Shown here: piece by piece, positions 6,503 to 13,982 of the stretch | How the letters are laid out: each line of letters begins with the position of its first letter | Position numbering within the stretch: the stretch's first letter is position 1 | Source: Geobacteraceae bacterium | GTDB taxonomy: Bacteria > Desulfobacterota > Desulfuromonadia > Geobacterales > Geobacteraceae | DNA length: 17,227 bases | Reading direction: 5' to 3' | Assembly (NCBI GenBank): GCA_012797715.1 | Contig: JAAZOO010000141.1 | Location: forward strand, 1 to 17,227 | Notes under the pieces: generated by a model | Database searches by the model: none | What the model was told of the DNA's origin: nothing | Seen by the model: only the letters and a program-made list of their open reading frames with translations | Position numbers and translations under genes: made by a program

Positions 6503-7381
6503 ATGTTTGCGAAGAGGCAGAGAGAACAGGAAGGCCGGAGAGAGGGCCTGTTTCACAAGATTGCCCATGGGCTGGTGGGGAGCGTCTTAGAACGCGATGG
6601 AGAAAATACCTGCGCCACCCTGCGCGAAACGAGGGCGGTCGGGATACGGATTTCCCGCATAAACAAATCCTTCGGGGACAAGCACGTTCTGAAAGACGTG
6701 AATCTGGAAATTCTCCCGGGAGAAACATTTTCCATCATCGGACCGTCGGGCACCGGAAAAAGTCTTCTCCTGAAACTGATAGTGAAGCTGGATTCTCCCG
6801 ACAGCGGCGAGATCTTCATCGACGGCACCCCCGTTTTCGGTGAAAAGGAACACGATTCAGAGCGTGATTACCGGTACAGTATGGTCTTCCAGTCTTCCGC
6901 CCTGTTCAACTCGCTCAGTGTGGGAGAGAACGTGGGGCTCTGGCTCCGGGAAAAAAGGGTGTGCAAGGAGATGCGCATCCGTGAGATTATTCGGGAAAAG
7001 CTTGCCATGGTGGGCCTGGAGGGGACGGAAGAGCTGAAGACGTCCGAACTTTCCGGCGGCATGAAGAAAAGAGTGGCCATCGCCCGTTCCCTTGCCATGA
7101 ATCCGGACCTCATCCTCTACGACGAGCCCACGGCGGAGCTTGATCCCATAAACTCGGACGAACTAGCAAACACCATCATCAAGGTGAAGCAGACAACGCG
7201 GAACACCACAGTTATCGTTACCCATGACCTGAACTTCGCCCTGTACGTGTCCGACAGAATAGCCATGCTGCATGAGGGGAGCATCATCGAAACGGGAACC
7301 CCCGCAGAGATAAAGGCGAGTGAAAATCCCATTGTACGCGGATTCGTCTACACAACGACCAAAGGGATAAAGGGAGAATGA
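6503..7381 (+). CDS. MlaF/Ttg2A-like ABC transporter ATP-binding protein
   Basis: Cytoplasmic ATPase subunit of an ABC transporter. The motifs are intact: Walker A GPSGTGKS (80-87), Q-loop Q130 in MVFQSSALFNSLSV, signature LSGGMKKR (183-190), Walker B LILYDEPTAELDP (203-215) with catalytic E208, and switch histidine H241 in VTHD. The Q-loop context (ALFNSLSVGENV) and the LYDEPTAELDP stretch are typical of the MlaF branch, which energises phospholipid trafficking between the two membranes with MlaE and MlaD. Neither partner gene is adjacent; only the tiny membrane protein precedes it. The N terminus carries about 45 extra residues (many charged) before the usual beginning IRISRINKSFGDKHVL. ATG 6503 follows GGGGAT by six bases. 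The specific substrate is unproven. Confidence 0.85.
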   Translation: MFAKRQREQEGRREGLFHKIAHGLVGSVLERDGENTCATLRETRAVGIRISRINKSFGDKHVLKDVNLEILPGETFSIIGPSGTGKSLLLKLIVKLDSPDSGEIFIDGTPVFGEKEHDSERDYRYSMVFQSSALFNSLSVGENVGLWLREKRVCKEMRIREIIREKLAMVGLEGTEELKTSELSGGMKKRVAIARSLAMNPDLILYDEPTAELDPINSDELANTIIKVKQTTRNTTVIVTHDLNFALYVSDRIAMLHEGSIIETGTPAEIKASENPIVRGFVYTTTKGIKGE

Positions 7382-7548
7382 GCGTGAAACAACAGCTTCT
7401 TCGTACCGAGCCCCTACGGGGTGTCCGCGCCCTGCGCGCCAGTGAGAAAAGGGTGGACACCTTGGGAAGTTTCCGTCATCATTGCCCCCATATGCCGGAA
7501 TGGCGGGCCGTCTGCGTGCCCCGAGGAAGAACATGGGAAAGATACTAA
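7378..7548 (+). CDS. Doubtful 56-residue ORF coupled to the ABC ATPase
   Basis: An ATG at 7378 overlaps the ATPase stop codon (ATGA) and opens a 56-codon frame that ends at 7548, just inside the start of the receiver gene. The product is strongly basic with a Cys/His-containing middle (FRHHCPHMPEWRAVCVPRGR). It shows no hydrophobic helix and no family I recognise. The same DNA can fold into an RNA structure (7420-7461), so this may be a structured spacer instead of a gene. The overlap alone is weak evidence for translation. Confidence 0.25.
   Translation: MSVKQQLLRTEPLRGVRALRASEKRVDTLGSFRHHCPHMPEWRAVCVPRGRTWERY
7420..7461 (+). other. Inverted repeat with nested hairpin upstream of the receiver gene
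   Basis: GGTGTCC (7420-7426) pairs perfectly with GGACACC (7455-7461). Inside it, GCGC-CCT-GCGC (7427-7437) forms a nested hairpin. The structure lies 70 bp before the receiver start. There is no U-tract, so it is not a classical terminator. It may be an mRNA processing or stability element. Confidence 0.35.
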
Positions 7549-7913
7549 TTATTGATGATGACGCCTCCTTTCTTGTTCTTCTCAGTAGGTACATTGAGCA
7601 ATATTTCCCCCTGCTCGAGGTGCAGACCTGCACCAATCCCCTGCAGGGGCTCCGGGCCATGAACAAGGACCTGGACCTGATGATCATCGACCTGGAAATG
7701 CCGCACCTTGACGGTTCGAAACTGCTGAAATACGCAGCCGAAACGGGAATCAGCAAGAACAGGATCATCCTCCTTTCCAGTCATGACGCGGACTACCTCC
7801 ACGACCATTTTCCCATGGGTACCTGTCTGGCGGTATTGAACAAGTTCGAGGCGGGGCAGAAGGCGGTGCTGGACATGATCTTCAGCTCGCTGGAAAAAAA
7901 GGCCTCCCGATGA
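7533..7913 (+). CDS. Stand-alone response-regulator receiver domain (CheY-like)
   Basis: A 126-residue single receiver domain with no output domain. The phosphorylation site is complete: acidic pocket D8-D9-D10 in KILIIDDD, phospho-acceptor D53 in LMIIDLEMPHLDG, switch serines S82-S83 in ILLSS, and K104 in VLNKFEA. ATG 7533 has GAGGA five bases upstream. A longer reading from 7482 would add a poorly conserved Pro/Arg-rich leader. No histidine kinase is adjacent; the kinase genes in the window start about 2.7 kb downstream and one has its own regulator. It probably acts by protein-protein contact or as a phosphate sink. The partner is unknown. Confidence 0.88.
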   Translation: MGKILIIDDDASFLVLLSRYIEQYFPLLEVQTCTNPLQGLRAMNKDLDLMIIDLEMPHLDGSKLLKYAAETGISKNRIILLSSHDADYLHDHFPMGTCLAVLNKFEAGQKAVLDMIFSSLEKKASR

Positions 7914-7959
7914 CCGGTACTCCCTCCCCCTTCGCAACGCGCCTGGAACCCGGAGCACA

Positions 7960-10608
7960 ATGGACGTAATTACCACCCATGTGAATGCCGATTTTGACTG
8001 TCTGGGGGCGATGGTCGCCGCAAGAAAGATTTATCCCGATGCCCTGATGGTGTTCTCCGGTTCCCAGGAAAAAAGCATGCGGGATTTTTTCCTGAAATCC
8101 ACCGGATACGCTCTCGATTTCAAGCGGCAGAAGGACGTGGACCTCTCCGCCGTCACCCGGCTCATTCTGGTGGACTGCCAGCATTCGTCACGCATCGGCA
8201 GGCTTGCCGAGGCTGCCTCCAGACCGGGAGTGGAGATACACATCTACGATCATCACCCGGACGCACGGGGTGATCTCCGTCCTTCCAACGGTGAAATCCG
8301 GGAGTGCGGCTCTACCACGACTATTCTTGCCGGGATCCTGATGAAAAAGGGAATCGGTGTCACTCCCGTGGAAGCGACGCTGATGATGCTGGGAATCTAC
8401 GAGGATACCGGCAACCTTCTTTTCCCCTCCACGACCGTGGACGATTACAGGGCCGCGGCCTGGCTCCTGGAGCAGGGTGCGAATCTCAATACGGTCAGTG
8501 ATTTCATAACCCAGGAGCTGACCTCGGAGCAGATTTCCCTCCTCAACGACCTCCTCAAATCCATGAAAACCATCACCGTGAACGGGGTGGAGATAACCAT
8601 CGCCCAGGCTTCCGTGGAGTACTACATCGGAGACATCGCCGTGTTGTCCCACATGATCCGGGACATGGAAAACCTGGATGCCCTCTTTCTTGCCGTCTCC
8701 ATGGGGAATCGGGTGTATATCGTTGCGCGGAGCCGCATCAGCGAGGTGGATGTGGGCGCGGTTCTGCGGGAGTTCGGCGGAGGAGGCCACCCCCATGCCG
8801 CCTCGGCCACGATCAAGGATTTGACCCTCATCCAGGTGGTGGGTCGTCTGGAGGAAGTTCTCCGGCGTCTGGTCAACCCGAAACGCGCCGCCCGGGACAT
8901 CATGTCCTCCCCGGTAAAGACCGTCCCCTCCACCGCCTTGATTTCCGAGGCCCGAGAACTGTTGACCCGCTATAACGTCAACGCCATGCCGGTGCTTGAC
9001 GGTGAAAGGATGGTCGGCATCATTTCTCGCCGCATCGTGGAAAGGGCCCTCTACCACGGCCTGGGGAACGTTTCCGTCACGGAATACATGCACACCGAGT
9101 TTCTGCGGGCGATCCCGGAGACGCCCCTATCGGATATCCAGGAATACATCGTCGGCAGGGAGCGGCGACTGGTCCCGGTTTTTGAAAATGAACGTCTGGT
9201 TGGGGTCATCACGCGCACCGATCTGCTGCGTGTCATGTATGCGGGGTTCCGCGACCGGGAAAAGAACGTCTACGATATGGCCAGAGACGACATCCCGGTC
9301 CGTCGCCGCCGGCTGGACGGAATCATGGGAAAACACCTCTCTCCGCGGGTACTGGCAAACCTCCGGGAGCTGGGGGAGACGGGTGACAGGCTCGGTATTC
9401 CCGTGTATGCCGTGGGTGGTTTCGTGCGGGATCTCCTCCTTGGAAGCGAGAATCTCGATATTGATGTCACCGTAGAGGGCGACGGCATCTTTTTCGCCGA
9501 GACCTTTGCCCGAGAGCACGGGTGCCGGGTGAAAAGCCACCACAAATTCGGAACCGCGGTCATCGTCTTTCCCGACGGGTTCAAGATTGACGTGGCGAGC
9601 ACGCGACTGGAATACTACGCTTCCCCGGGGGCTCTCCCCACCGTGGAACGCTCTTCCCTGAAGATGGACCTCTATCGCCGCGACTTTACCATCAACACCC
9701 TTGCCATCCGGCTCAACGCCAGGGATTTCGGGCTTCTCATCGACTATTTCTCCGCCCAGCGGGACCTCCAGGAGAAGATAATCCGGGTCCTTCACAACCT
9801 GTCGTTCGTGGAAGACCCGACACGGGTGTTTCGTGCGCTGCGCTTCGAGCAACGCCTTGACTTCCGCATCTCCAAACACACGGAAAACCTTATCCGCAAC
9901 GCCGTGAAGATGAATTTTCTCAGCAAGCTGGGAGGGAAGAGGCTCCTGACCGAGCTGGTCATCATCCTCAAGGAGAAGGAGCCCCTCCGTGCGGTGGATC
10001 GCATGGCGTCCCTCGGTCTCCTCCAGTTCATCCATCCCGACCTGAAGGTGACGCCGGATATCCGGCGGATGCTGGAGGAGGCGGCAAAAATCATATCCTG
10101 GTTTGAGCTGCTGTTCCTTGACCGGCGTTACGAAAAATGGGTGGTCTTCTTTCTGGTCCTCTGCGAAACGCTCCTTGCCGATCAGTTTACGGAAACATGC
10201 AGTCGGCTTTCCCTGTCGGAACACTACCGGCAGCATCTGGTAGAGATGCGAAAACGGGTCGATACCGTTCTTGAGACGATGCAGCGCAGGGTCGTGAGGG
10301 GGCCGGAGATACGGCGGAGCGAGATTTACTTCTGGCTGGAGGGAATTCCGGTCGAGGTCCTCCTCTACCTCATGGCAAAGGCCAGGCACGACGGCGTGCG
10401 AAAATGCGTTTCCCTCTACTTTGTCCAGCTCCAGGGAATCCGCTGCGCAATCAGCGGCGACGACCTGAAGGAGATGGGTGTGCCGCCGGGACCCGCGTTC
10501 AAGAGGATTCTTGATCGGGTCTTCCGGGCCCGGTTGGATAATGAGGCGCTTACCCGTGACGACGAGCTGCGGATTGCCCGGGAGGAAGCGGAGGTGTGCC
10601 GTGGCTGA
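7960..10608 (+). CDS. DHH-CBS-CBS-tRNA nucleotidyltransferase fusion (CCA/A-adding type)
   Basis: An 882-residue cytosolic protein of four parts. Residues 1-300 are a DHH/DHHA1 phosphoesterase module, with HVNADFD (7-13), VDCQ (71-74), YDHHPD (96-101), GIYEDTGN and the DHHA1 motif FGGGGHPHA (about 272-280). Two CBS domains follow (about 308-430; ARDIMSSPV, then VTEYMH...VGVITRTDLL), which usually bind adenine nucleotides. From about 480 there is a class II nucleotidyltransferase head with GGFVRDLLLG (about 485), the metal-binding DIDVTV (about 500), RRDFTINTLA and DPTRVFRALRFEQRL, followed by a helical RNA-binding region. This layout is known in deltaproteobacteria and Aquificae, where such proteins add the terminal A (or CCA) to tRNA 3' ends. 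Whether it adds A only or full CCA cannot be told here. GGAG lies 4 nt before ATG 7960. Confidence 0.92.
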   Translation: MDVITTHVNADFDCLGAMVAARKIYPDALMVFSGSQEKSMRDFFLKSTGYALDFKRQKDVDLSAVTRLILVDCQHSSRIGRLAEAASRPGVEIHIYDHHPDARGDLRPSNGEIRECGSTTTILAGILMKKGIGVTPVEATLMMLGIYEDTGNLLFPSTTVDDYRAAAWLLEQGANLNTVSDFITQELTSEQISLLNDLLKSMKTITVNGVEITIAQASVEYYIGDIAVLSHMIRDMENLDALFLAVSMGNRVYIVARSRISEVDVGAVLREFGGGGHPHAASATIKDLTLIQVVGRLEEVLRRLVNPKRAARDIMSSPVKTVPSTALISEARELLTRYNVNAMPVLDGERMVGIISRRIVERALYHGLGNVSVTEYMHTEFLRAIPETPLSDIQEYIVGRERRLVPVFENERLVGVITRTDLLRVMYAGFRDREKNVYDMARDDIPVRRRRLDGIMGKHLSPRVLANLRELGETGDRLGIPVYAVGGFVRDLLLGSENLDIDVTVEGDGIFFAETFAREHGCRVKSHHKFGTAVIVFPDGFKIDVASTRLEYYASPGALPTVERSSLKMDLYRRDFTINTLAIRLNARDFGLLIDYFSAQRDLQEKIIRVLHNLSFVEDPTRVFRALRFEQRLDFRISKHTENLIRNAVKMNFLSKLGGKRLLTELVIILKEKEPLRAVDRMASLGLLQFIHPDLKVTPDIRRMLEEAAKIISWFELLFLDRRYEKWVVFFLVLCETLLADQFTETCSRLSLSEHYRQHLVEMRKRVDTVLETMQRRVVRGPEIRRSEIYFWLEGIPVEVLLYLMAKARHDGVRKCVSLYFVQLQGIRCAISGDDLKEMGVPPGPAFKRILDRVFRARLDNEALTRDDELRIAREEAEVCRG

Positions 10609-10652
10609 CCGCATCAACAGTTCTGTGTCCCTGCGCGAGCCAAGGGGAAGAC

Positions 10653-13196
10653 GTGACCGGTGTGATGGTAATGAGTAAAAGGCTTTTTCTGGGCGTCCCG
10701 ACGGTTGCGCTCCTCTGTCTTTCCCTCCTCCTGGCGACCCCGGCACGCACCGGCACGGGCATCGAGCCCGACCTCTTGACACCGGAGGAAAGGGCATGGA
10801 TTGCGGATCATCCGGTACTCCGCATCGCGCCCGATCCCGGATACGAACCGATTGAGTTTTTTTCCGAAAAAGGCGTGTACAGCGGCATTGCCGCCGACTA
10901 TCTGTCCCTGATCCGGAAAAGGACCGGGTTACGTTTCCAGATTGTCCGTTTGCGGAACAGGGAAGAGATATTCACGGCCCTGCGCACCAGGAAGGTGGAT
11001 GTCTTGGGAGCCGCCACCAAAACTCCCCAACGCTCGCACTATCTGCTGTTCACCCGTCCGTATCTCCAGATTCCCCTGGTTATGATTGCGCGCTCCACAC
11101 CTCACGTTCGTCTGACACCGGATCACCTGGCAGGGAAAAAGGTATCCGTGGTCACCGGGCATGTTGCCGGTGATTACGTGGCCCTCGGTTTTCCCCGGAT
11201 AGTTCCGGACCAGGTTCCCGATGTTCCAACGGGATTGCGCAACGTATCCTTCGGCGAGAGCGACGTTCTGCTGGAAAACCTCCTCATCGCCACCGTTCAC
11301 ATGGAAAAGGAGGGTATTGCCAACCTTCACGTCTCGGGCGAGCTGGGATATTACTACATGCCGGCCATCGCATGCCGCAGCGACTGGCCGATACTGAACC
11401 GCATCCTTGAAAAGGGACTGGCCGGCATAAGCGCGGCCGAAAGGGAAGTAATCTACAAAAAATGGGTGCCGTTCGAGTCCCAGGTGATGCTTCTCTCGAA
11501 ATCGTCCCGGACAAGAGTACGCGCCGTTCTCGGCGTTCTTGCGCTGATCATAGCAACCATCATTGCCTGGAACCGTTCCCTCAACCGGCAGGTGGGCAGG
11601 AAAACCGCAGAGCTGAAAAAAGAACTGGCGGAACGCAGGCGTGTGGAGGAAGAGCTGCTTCGCGCCCGCAACGAGCTGGAATTCCGGGTGGAGGAGCGGA
11701 CGGCTGAGCTTGCCCGTACCCTCGATGCCCTCAGGGAGAGCGAGGAGAGATACCGCCGTATCATCGATACCGCCAATGAGGGGATCTGGGTGGTGGACGG
11801 TGATTTCCGCTTTACTTTCGTGAACGGCCGCATGGCCGAGATGCTCGGCTACACACTGGAGGAGATGCTGGGAAAGAATTTTCTGTCATTCGTGTGCGAC
11901 GAGGATCGCGCCGCGCAGGAAAGGGAGGAGCAGGGCCGCCGGGCGGGAAGAACGTCGCGCTACGAAAGGAGGTTCAGGCGCAAGGACGGCGAGACGGTGT
12001 GGGCTCTGGTTTCGGTCACGCCCATCATGGACTCCGAGGAGAATTTCCAGGGCTCCCTGGCCATGTGCGTCGATATCACCAGGCAGAAGCAGGCGGTCGA
12101 GGCGCTGTGCCTAACCCAGTTCGCCGTTGACAGGGTGAACATCCAGGCGCAATGGATGGACAGCGGCGGCCGCCTGTTCTACGTCAACGACGCGGCATGT
12201 GCCTCCCTCGGGTATTCACGGGAAGAGCTCCTTTCCCTTTCCATTCCGGACATAGACCCCCTGTGCACTCCGGAATCTTTTTCCGACCAGTGGCGAGAAT
12301 TGAGGGAAAGGGGGTCCGTCCTCATGGAAACCTTTCATCGGGCGAAAGGCGGCCGCGTCTATCCCGTGGAAGTACGGTCCAACTATCTGGTCTATGAGGG
12401 GAAGGAATATAATTGCAGTTTTGTGACGGACATCTCGGACCGCAGGCAGGCGGAGGAGGCGCTGCGGGAGGCCCATGACCTGCTCGAAGACCGCGTCAGA
12501 GAAAGGACCGCCCAGCTGGCTGAGCTGACGGAGGAGTTGTCCCGGGCCGAAGAGCGGGAACGGAGGCGGATAGCAACCGAGCTGCACGACCAGGTCGGTC
12601 AGATGCTTGCCCTGAGCAAGATTCACCTGGAATCCCTTGACCCGTGTCTTCCTGCGGATACGTCCGCGCGGCTGCTGGACGACGTTCTCGACTATATCTG
12701 CAAGAGCATCGAGGAAATACGCTCCCTCACCTTCCAGCTGAGCCCGCCCCTTCTCTACGAGGTGGGTCTGGGGGCGGCCCTGGAAGGGCTTTGCGAGGAG
12801 CTGGAAGACAAATATTTGATTCGCACCACCTTCAGGGACGGCACGACACAGGACCGTCTTACGGAAGATTTGCGCATCGCCCTGTACCGCATGGCGCGCG
12901 AGCTGATGATAAACGTCGTGAAGCATGCAGAGGCGAGCAGAATGTTTGTGGAAGTGAAAGGCGATCCAGGTACAATTGAGATTGTCATCGAGGATGACGG
13001 AATCGGGTTCGACGTACAGAAATCCCCGTGCCGCGGCACTCCCGACAGGAGCTTCGGCCTGTTCAATGTTCAGCAGCGGGTATCCCACCTGGGAGGGACG
13101 CTCCACATCCGTTCGGAGATGGGGCGCGGCTCCCGGATCACCCTTTCCGTCCCCCTTGTGGATGACACGGCACCATCCTCCGGGAGAAGCGAATGA
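10653..13196 (+). CDS. Membrane sensor histidine kinase: periplasmic SBP_bac_3 domain, two PAS, NarL-type kinase
   Basis: Inner-membrane kinase of the NarL/NreB class. I start it at GTG 10653 (847 residues), which has AAGGGGA just upstream; ATG 10665 or 10671 is also possible. An N-terminal signal/anchor helix (FLGVPTVALLCLSLLLATPA) precedes a type 3 solute-binding domain (about 30-275; WIADHPVLRIAPDPGYEP is the usual opening). A transmembrane helix (about 288-308) and a coiled coil lead to two PAS domains (about 361-475 and 486-594). The HisKA_3 dimerisation domain has phospho-acceptor H645 in RRRIATELHDQVGQ. The ATPase domain has N754 in ARELMINVVKHAEA, EDDGIGFD and a late GRGSRITLSVPL. Its stop overlaps the start of the regulator gene by 4 bp, so they form one system. 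The likely input is a small solute such as an amino acid; the ligand is unknown. Confidence 0.93.
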   Translation: MTGVMVMSKRLFLGVPTVALLCLSLLLATPARTGTGIEPDLLTPEERAWIADHPVLRIAPDPGYEPIEFFSEKGVYSGIAADYLSLIRKRTGLRFQIVRLRNREEIFTALRTRKVDVLGAATKTPQRSHYLLFTRPYLQIPLVMIARSTPHVRLTPDHLAGKKVSVVTGHVAGDYVALGFPRIVPDQVPDVPTGLRNVSFGESDVLLENLLIATVHMEKEGIANLHVSGELGYYYMPAIACRSDWPILNRILEKGLAGISAAEREVIYKKWVPFESQVMLLSKSSRTRVRAVLGVLALIIATIIAWNRSLNRQVGRKTAELKKELAERRRVEEELLRARNELEFRVEERTAELARTLDALRESEERYRRIIDTANEGIWVVDGDFRFTFVNGRMAEMLGYTLEEMLGKNFLSFVCDEDRAAQEREEQGRRAGRTSRYERRFRRKDGETVWALVSVTPIMDSEENFQGSLAMCVDITRQKQAVEALCLTQFAVDRVNIQAQWMDSGGRLFYVNDAACASLGYSREELLSLSIPDIDPLCTPESFSDQWRELRERGSVLMETFHRAKGGRVYPVEVRSNYLVYEGKEYNCSFVTDISDRRQAEEALREAHDLLEDRVRERTAQLAELTEELSRAEERERRRIATELHDQVGQMLALSKIHLESLDPCLPADTSARLLDDVLDYICKSIEEIRSLTFQLSPPLLYEVGLGAALEGLCEELEDKYLIRTTFRDGTTQDRLTEDLRIALYRMARELMINVVKHAEASRMFVEVKGDPGTIEIVIEDDGIGFDVQKSPCRGTPDRSFGLFNVQQRVSHLGGTLHIRSEMGRGSRITLSVPLVDDTAPSSGRSE

Positions 13197-13843
13197 ATAT
13201 TCGAGTGCTGCTTGCGGACGATCACAGAATTGTGCGCCAGGGATTGCGGTCTCTCCTGGAAAGGGAAAGCGACATAACGATTGTCGCCGAAGCGGACAAC
13301 GGCAGAATCGCCGTTCAGCGCGCTGTGGAGACGCTTCCCGACGTGGTGGTGATGGATATCGCCATGCCCGAGATGAACGGCATCGAGGCGATACGCCGCC
13401 TTACCGCCGAACATGCGGGAATACGGATACTTGCGCTCTCCATGCACTCGGCCCGGAGATTCGTGTCGGAGGCCCTGTCCGTGGGCGCGAAAGGGTACCT
13501 GCTGAAAGACTGCGCGGCCGATGAACTGGTGCGCGCCATCCGCACCGTGGCCGAGGACAAGATCTACCTGAGTCCGGATATCGCCGACCAGATTGTGAAG
13601 GATTACGTGAAGAATCTGCCCGACTCCCGGCCGTCAGCCCTGGCTGCGCTTTCCACGCGGGAAAAGGAAGTTCTCCAGCTCATCGCGGAAGGGAAAAACA
13701 CCAAGGAAATCGCCTTTACCCTCAATGTGAGCATCAAGACCGTGGAAACTCACCGGCAGCAGATCATGAAAAAACTCAATCTCCAGTCGGTTGCCGGTCT
13801 CACCCGCTTTGCCATACGCGAAGGATTGACCCCGCTGGAATAG
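13193..13843 (+). CDS. NarL/LuxR-type response regulator
   Basis: A 216-residue DNA-binding regulator, cognate to the kinase it overlaps (ATGA at 13193-13196). The receiver domain (1-120) has D9-D10, phospho-acceptor D55 in VVMDIAMPEMNG, S83 and K105 in GYLLKD. A linker leads to a LuxR/GerE helix-turn-helix (about 148-210) with the standard run LSTREKEVLQLIAEGKNTKEIA split at 148-169, then SIKTVETHRQQIMKKL. Phosphorylation would promote dimerisation and binding at target promoters. The neighbouring chemotaxis-receptor gene, whose upstream region carries a large palindrome, is one possible target, but this is inference. Confidence 0.95.
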   Translation: MNIRVLLADDHRIVRQGLRSLLERESDITIVAEADNGRIAVQRAVETLPDVVVMDIAMPEMNGIEAIRRLTAEHAGIRILALSMHSARRFVSEALSVGAKGYLLKDCAADELVRAIRTVAEDKIYLSPDIADQIVKDYVKNLPDSRPSALAALSTREKEVLQLIAEGKNTKEIAFTLNVSIKTVETHRQQIMKKLNLQSVAGLTRFAIREGLTPLE

Positions 13844-13917
13844 TTCCCCCTCCCGTCTCCCTCCACCTCAGGAATTCCCCCCTCCCGTATCAGGAAATAC
13901 CCGATATAGAGATTCCG

Positions 13918-13941
13918 TCCTGTGACGATACAGTCACAGGA
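13918..13941. promoter_or_regulatory. Palindromic operator candidate upstream of the chemoreceptor gene
   Basis: TCCTGTGAC (13918-13926) and GTCACAGGA (13933-13941) are perfect reverse complements separated by GATACA. The outer AGATTC / AATCT bases extend the symmetry with a small offset. It lies 42 bp before the mcp start. The half-site TGTGA recalls CRP/FNR-family operators, but the gap between the TGTGA and TCACA cores is eight bases, not the usual six. No U-tract follows, so it is not a clear terminator of the preceding regulator gene. Confidence 0.5.
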
Positions 13942-13982
13942 ATCTGAACACCGCGTAGTAATGACCATCTCGGGAGGAGCCT

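Noticed and set aside
9127..10797. 556-codon open frame on the minus strand opposite the tRNA nucleotidyltransferase
   Set aside because: The plus-strand protein is unmistakable here. The antisense frame is Pro/Arg/His-rich without domains and spans two unrelated genes.
13900..13907. Flagellar sigma-28 -10 element (CCCGATAT) upstream of mcp
   Set aside because: It has two mismatches to GCCGATAA and there is no convincing TAAA-type -35 at the right distance.
13921..13938. CRP-type binding site (TGTGA...TCACA) upstream of mcp
   Set aside because: The gap between the TGTGA and TCACA cores is eight bases, not six, so I list it only as an unassigned palindrome.
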